From Ganoderma boninense (lineage: Eukaryota; Basidiomycota; Agaricomycetes; Polyporales; Polyporaceae): a stretch of 64,000 nucleotides of DNA. The number at the start of each line of letters is the position of its first letter. The first letter of the stretch is position 1. The stretch lies in assembly GCA_002900995.3 (NCBI GenBank), contig CM035315.1, forward strand, positions 1,850,708 to 1,914,707. Direction: 5' to 3'. Shown here in pieces: positions 59,039 through 64,000 of this stretch. Both the position numbers and the translations under genes were made by a program. The notes beneath the pieces were generated by a model that saw only the letters and a list, made by a program, of their open reading frames with translations, did not search any database and was not told where the DNA came from.

Positions 59039-61115
59039 ATGACCAACAACTCGACCGTCAATCCGTCTGAAGTCGGCTGGCAGTTCGTCCCTCAGTACTA
59101 CACCTTCGTCAACAAGCATCCCAATCGTTTGCACTGTTTCTACACGAAGGCTTCAACTTTCATCCACGGTACTGAGGGGGAGGACGGCAAGCCGTGCCTT
59201 GGTCAGGCGGTGAGTGCTGCAGCACCTTTTCCTTCATGCGCCACCCGAAGAAACGTGGTGGCTCCTACTTTCTGAGATATTGCATTTTTTGAGATCTCAG
59301 AACATCCCTCTCTCTTGGTCGGCCTCTCCGTGTCTTCAGTTGGCTGAGAAACGTGGAACAACGGTCACCAGTGGTCATGCGGCATGCGGACCATTAGACG
59401 CCCGAATTTCCCGCTCTACCACGCCCAGAAAAACGGTATCCTCCCTTATTTGACCGTTGGTCATGAACGCCAATAGTTTTCCCATGGCGGCTCAGTGTCC
59501 TCTGAACGGCTGGACAGTCGTGCTCTGATTGCTCGGCATTGGTGCGTGAGTGATTTGATGATCGAAAGCCAATGCGGGGGACATCGTCCTCCGATGGGCT
59601 TTTAGGATCATTGGTTTGGTTTTCAATTGGAACGCCTTTCGAATCATTGTCTCCTCGCTGGACACTGAATCTAAATCGTGAATTGAATGGGCGTGGTGCA
59701 TATCTCTCACCACTGGCCGACCTTCACAAAGTTCTTGAATCGTGATCTGTGTGGATGCGCTCGATACCTTCATGATTTGTGGGCTCGTTGCTGACTTGTT
59801 TGTTTCCAGGAAATTCACAACAAGATCACATCTATTGGTTTCCAAGACTGCAAGGTCTTCATCCACTCGGTCGACGCCCAGTCCTCTGCAAATGGCGGCA
59901 TCATCATTCAGGTCATCGGCGAGATGTCAAACAAGGGCGAGGCTTGGAAGAAATTTGTTCAGACCTTCTTCCTCGCTGAGCAGCCGAACGGGTACTTCGT
60001 CCTCAACGACATCTTTCGGTTCCTGAAGGAGGAGTCTGTCGAGGACGGTGATGAACCCGAGGCTGACGTGACGGCGCCGACCGCTCCTGACCACGCACCT
60101 CCTGCTCCGGTCTCTCCTGCACCCCCTCCCCCTGCCGAGCCGGAGCCCATTCCTGCCCCCGTGCCCATTCCTGTTCCTGCCGTTGAAGAGCGTGTTCCTT
60201 CACCAGTCCCCGCTCCTTCTCCTCAGCCTCAGGTCAATGGTCATGCGCCCGAGACCAAGCCAGAACCTGTCCCAGTTCCTCGTGAACCTACACCTGCTCC
60301 TGTCCCAGAGCCCGCCTCGACCGCTTCTCCCGCTCCCGTCTCTCCTGCGCCACCTCCACCTCAGCAGCTTCCACCTCCGCCTGCCGCTCCAGCACAGCCT
60401 CCCCAGCAGCCACCACCACCTGCTGCTGTGCCTGCGCCCGCTCCCATAGCACCCGCTCCTTCAGCGCCAAAATCGTGGGCTTCTCTTGCGGCCACTGGTG
60501 CAAAGGGCTGGGGCTCCGCCGTTGCCAGCCAATCTCGTGGTACTTCCGAGGTCCCGGCACCAACCAGTAGCGCATCGCCTGCTCCCGGAACTCAATCTCC
60601 TGCTCCTCAACGTCCACCCGCAGCGCAAGGTCACCCTGCGTACATTGCCGCCCAGACCGTTGCCACGCCGCAATGTTTCGTCAAGGTACGTAACATCCCC
60701 TTTCGAATTTATATAACCGAGGCTCATGGGACCCACGACACGGACACTCAGAGCGTGACCGAGAACGTGTCCGACCAGGCGCTGCGGCAGGTCCTAACTG
60801 CGCGCTTCGGACCTATCAAGGAGCTCGAGATCGTACGCAACAAGGCATGCGCATTCCTCGAGTTCCTGAGCCTCGATGCTGCCAAGCGTGCTATCACTGC
60901 GTCACTGCCCTGTTGCTCAAGGCGGCGAGGGTGGCATTCGTATCGAGACGGACGGCGGCGCTGGCCAGGCACGCATCATCGTCGAGACAAGAAAGGAGCG
61001 CGGTGAGCGGCCACCACCCCGTGGGCCTCCCATGAACGGCGACCGTGGACGAGGCGCCTTCCGTGGGCGTGGTGGACCCGGACGTGGTCGTGGTGGCCCG
61101 CCCCCGAAGGCATAG
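59039..61115 (+). CDS. G3BP-like RNA-binding protein (NTF2-like + RRM + RGG)
   Basis: Three exons (59039-59209, 59810-60685, 60752-61115). Intron 1 is long for this window (600 nt). Residues ~10-130 are an NTF2-like domain (GWQFVPQYYTFVNKHPNRLH, FYTKASTFIHGTEGE, EIHNKITSIGF...VHSVDAQ, GYFVLNDIFRFL). Residues ~140-345 are a Pro/Ala-rich linker with a conserved KSWASLAATGAKGW block. The RRM follows (CFVKSVTENVSDQALRQVL, FGPIKELEIVRNKACAFLEF) and an RGG end (RGRGAFRGRGGPGRGRGG). In exon 3 the frame shifts at CCC 60908-60910: ITASLP ends one frame and VAQGGEGGIRIETDGG continues in another. One C fewer gives 469 residues. This domain order is that of G3BP/Rasputin and yeast Bre5, which act in stress granules and with a ubiquitin protease. 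Confidence 0.92.
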
Positions 61116-62205
61116 ATGAGCTTAGGGTTCGATGGTGCTGGGAGCTAGGACGGACGGCAATGGGTCGGGACGAAACCAAAAGTATTGCAATCTCTATGGT
61201 GAATGGGACGATGTATATTGCGATGTCGGTGTTTTGGGGATCGATCGTGTCCGCGCTGTCTAGCATTAGCTGTTGTGTTGTGTTTTCTGTGGTCTTCTCG
61301 CCTGTCTGTCGTTCCTGTTGCGCTCGCACTCCACTACGCTTGCACTCCAACGATCATTAGCATCATCATCATCACCGCCACCGTTATGCATATGCATCTT
61401 CTTGTCGTCGTAACATGTTGTCGTCGTTCGGTTCACCCTTTGCTATTCTCGCTGACCTCCACTTTCACTTCTGTGAGCAACGTCGTGGTCGTGAGACATT
61501 GTGCAGCCACAGACGTATGCTGCATATACGAATCGTGTGCTGCTTCAAAACCTGAGGACACGAAGGCCATCGAATTACCATCTCGGCGTTGGGCTTTGAG
61601 CTCTTCCATTCCATGCAACAGCGCTGGTTGCTTGATCATGCATGCGAGTTTGCTGTTTGCGTTAGCTAACCTTAGCCTTAGCCTTCAAGCTTTACCGTTG
61701 CGACCACAGTCTATGATGCTTTGGCAATGGACCCTACCTCTGTGCCTGATATGGGACCGGTAGGCTAGGAATCGTGTTCTTCTGCAGCTGCAAAGCAAAG
61801 TAGCAGACGCTGATCGGGTTACAACTGGCCACGGCATGCGCTCAAGGACCCGAAAAGTCCAAGACCGCCACCGAATAATGACGCTTCGTCAACGGCCGCC
61901 TTCGGGCCCCATCTCCTTCACGTTGGTCATGACTGTTGGCGGAAAACACAGGTCTGTGTTCAACATGGCACGACCCGAGGAAATCGAGCAGATGTGCTGC
62001 ACTTGAGGCTGCAGCGCAAACATTTCATGTTGCTCCACAGCAGTATGCCCTCGTAATTAATTTGCTTCCTCACAAACATGATTGAAGACATTGAACTTCC
62101 TTCGCAGTCGTCGGGCCTTCCGCGTCCGACGCCGCCCTGCCTGCCCGCGCCGCGAGAACTCGAGCCCGGGCGCCTCACGCGCCGTGCCTCGTGCGGCGGC
62201 CGCTG
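61116..62205. other. 3' UTR and intergenic region
   Basis: TG-rich sequence after the G3BP stop, including a CAT-trinucleotide run near 61362-61376. No gene is supported. Open frames on both strands in 62057-62799 are shadows of the GC-rich ERG6 promoter and exon 1. Confidence 0.5.
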
Positions 62206-62395
62206 ATTGGCTCGCGCGCAGAATGGCGTGGTACGCAGTGGGCGCCTGTGCATGTTTTCGAGCTGCAAGCGGGCGCCAACATAAAAGTCGAGCCACGTCG
62301 CGACGTTCGTTCGTTGCTCCCCTCTTCCGCCCCACCCCGCTCTCCGTCTTCGTCCTTTTCCTTTCTCAGTCTCTACCGGGCTCCCCGTCGTCGAC
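62206..62395 (+). promoter_or_regulatory. ERG6: ERG6 promoter: CCAAT box, TATA-like site, pyrimidine tract
   Basis: An inverted CCAAT box (ATTGG) lies at 62206-62210, an ATAAAA word at 62281-62286 about 170 nt before the ATG, and a long C/T-rich tract at about 62316-62395. This arrangement is common in strongly expressed fungal housekeeping genes. I saw no clear sterol-regulatory element. Confidence 0.45.
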
Positions 62396-62455
62396 GTCCG
62401 TCTCCGCCTCTCTACGAACACCGGGACCGACACACAAAACTCGTCTCTGCGCTCA

Positions 62456-64000
62456 ATGGCCGTCTCCAGAACCGAAACTACCGCGCACGCCGACGGGCGC
62501 GTGGGCCGCCGCATCGAGGGCTACACGCAGTTCTGGCAGAAGGACGTCAGCAAGGAGGCCTCGCAGGACACGGAGAACCGTCTCGAGAACTACGTGGACG
62601 TCATCAACGGTGCGTCTCTGCCCGAGCAATGGCAGTGCTATGCTCTTCCTTCCTTCTCTCTGCAGTGGAGCTTGTGCCAGGGTTGGCGTGCTCGGGAGAC
62701 GTGCCAGCGAACGTGCTCGCAGAGTTTGTTCTCACGTGGCACTCGCTGGTGCGAAGGTTTGCTGCACGATTGATGCCAGCAGCTTCATGCGTGCCTTGAG
62801 GACCTGTTCTGGCTCGGTGGCATGGTGCTAGATGGGCCCAACAGTGTACGCTCGCTTGGGGCTTCTATATGAAGTCAATCTGAGATTCGCGACCATGCGC
62901 ATCTAAACCTATCTAAACCTGAAGATCATGCGTCGCAGAACTCTGATGCACGGCACTCTGGCCATCTGCAGCTTGCGCGAAATAATTACCATGTCACTCA
63001 CACGACTGCATTTTTAGGCTACTACGATGGCGCGACGGGCCTCTACGAGTACGGCTGGGGCACGTCCTTCCACTTCTCGCGCTACTACAAGGGCGAGGGC
63101 TTCTACCAGGCGCTCGCACGACACGAGCACTACCTCGCCTCGAAGATGAACCTCCAGCCCGGTATGCGCGTGCTCGACGTCGGGTGCGGCATTGGCGGGC
63201 CCGCACGCGAGATCGCGCAGTTCACGGACGTGCAGATCGTCGGCCTGAACAATAACGAGTTCCAGGTCGGACGCGCACGCAAGCTCACCGCCAAGGCGGG
63301 CTTGACGGATCGCGTCTCGTTCACCGTCGGGGACTTCATGAAGCTCTCGGAGCAGTTCGGGGAGAACTCGTTCGACGCGGTGTACGCCATCGAGGCGACC
63401 GTCCACGCGCCGTCGTGGGAGGGTGTGTATGGCGAGATCATGAAGGTGCTCAAGCCCGGAGGAGTGGTGCGTCCGTTTGTCTGTCCGCCGCGCAGGGCTA
63501 CGTGGTGCTAACCTCGGCGCGCGTAGTTCGGTGTGTACGAGTGGTGCATGACGGACAAGTGGGACCCGTCGATCCCCGCGCACAAGGAGGTCGCACACGG
63601 GATCGAGATTGGGAACGGGATCCCGGAGATGCGGCCGCTGGCGCTGGCGCGGGAGGCGATCGTGAAGGTCGGGTTCGAGATCGAGCACGAGGAGGACCTC
63701 GCTGACCGCGGGGACGCGATCCCGTGGTACTACCCGCTCGAGGGCGACATCAGCAAGGCGCAGACGCTCTGGGACGTGTTCACGGTGTGGCGGATGAGCT
63801 CGAGCGGCAAGTTCGTGACGCACCACGGGCTGTGGTTCATCGAGAAGCTCGGGATCGTGCCCAAGGGCACGTGGGAGGTCGGCGAGACCCTCAAGATTGC
63901 TGCGGACGCGCTCGTCCAGAGCGGTCGCGAGAAGGTGCGTGCTTGCGAGCGGGTTGTCGTTTTGAGGGCGGCGGTGCTGATTGTGTGATGCATTTGCAGC
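62456..64000 (+). CDS. ERG6: Sterol 24-C-methyltransferase, 3' end outside window
   Basis: Exons 62456-62609, 63018-63466 and 63527-63934 give 337 residues in frame. A fourth exon begins at the very last base, after acceptor TTTGCAG at 63993-63999. Landmarks: [20 protein letters not shown] and [12 protein letters not shown] (the ERG6-specific region I), then the S-adenosylmethionine-binding motif [68 protein letters not shown], and the sterol-binding C-terminal part [10 protein letters not shown]. It methylates C-24 of zymosterol or lanosterol-type sterols at the ER in ergosterol synthesis. Little is missing, since family members are about 340-380 residues. The frame is intact; intron 1 is long (408 nt). 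Confidence 0.96.

Noticed and set aside
60003..60617. Minus-strand frames within the Pro/Ala linker of the G3BP-like gene
   Set aside because: Low-complexity GC-rich sequence is open in several frames; none has an independent signal.
62082..62831. 249-codon plus-strand and 184-codon minus-strand frames around the ERG6 start
   Set aside because: They span the promoter, exon 1 and intron 1 of ERG6 out of frame, with Arg/Ser-rich composition.
1..64000. CRISPR arrays, bacterial operons, rRNA genes, or a transposon with terminal repeats
   Set aside because: I saw no spaced identical repeats, no rRNA signature, and no transposase, reverse transcriptase or long terminal repeats; tRNA genes were looked for by eye only and cannot be excluded.

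Overview
The window is filamentous basidiomycete DNA, most likely an Agaricomycete (mushroom or polypore lineage). The evidence is about 50% GC with GC-rich third positions, genes split by many 45-70 nt GT..AG introns, no bacterial-style operons, and families typical of Agaricomycetes: DUF6533 membrane proteins, Ser/Thr-rich single-pass surface proteins and DAL5-like MFS permeases. I cannot name the species. Gene models were assembled by hand from reading frames, splice signals and phase bookkeeping. Where exon lengths are given, their sums were checked to be in frame.

Layout. 2.5-6.8 kb: tandem pair of Ser/Thr-rich single-pass membrane proteins; the first copy is decayed. 7.4-8.6 kb (minus): secreted SGNH/GDSL esterase of the CE16 type. 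10.4-11.0 kb: short RNase III-fold protein lacking the catalytic acidic residues. 11.5-15.6 kb (minus): two multipass membrane proteins of matching architecture. 17.7-33 kb: four related C2H2-type transcription-factor genes (one without fingers) interleaved with two DUF6533 membrane-protein genes. 35.2-37.4 kb: intact DAL5-like MFS permease. 37.6-39.2 kb (minus): F-box protein. 40.0-43.2 kb (minus): Argonaute with the complete DEDH set. 45.4-48.8 kb (minus): secreted GtaA-like glutaminase. 50.0-52.3 kb: damaged paralogue of the MFS permease. 53.1-54.8 kb: intact 10-exon DUF6533 gene. 55.0-58.6 kb (minus): Het-C. 59.0-61.1 kb: G3BP-like NTF2/RRM RNA-binding protein. 62.5-64.0 kb: sterol 24-C-methyltransferase ERG6, cut by the window end.

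How they may relate. Het-C, G3BP and ERG6 form a housekeeping-like right flank. The left 33 kb is an accessory, duplication-rich landscape. The middle (two DAL5-like permeases, an extracellular glutaminase, an F-box protein and an Argonaute) could be a nitrogen-scavenging neighbourhood, but that is inference.

Caveat. At least seven apparent single-base frameshifts interrupt otherwise well-conserved genes, several of them in short homopolymers (esterase, Argonaute x3, second MFS, Het-C, G3BP). Because conserved genes are hit as often as dispensable ones, the simplest explanation is residual sequencing error. A substitution-type stop in the first tandem surface-protein gene, and a lost splice donor in the second MFS gene, look like genuine decay.
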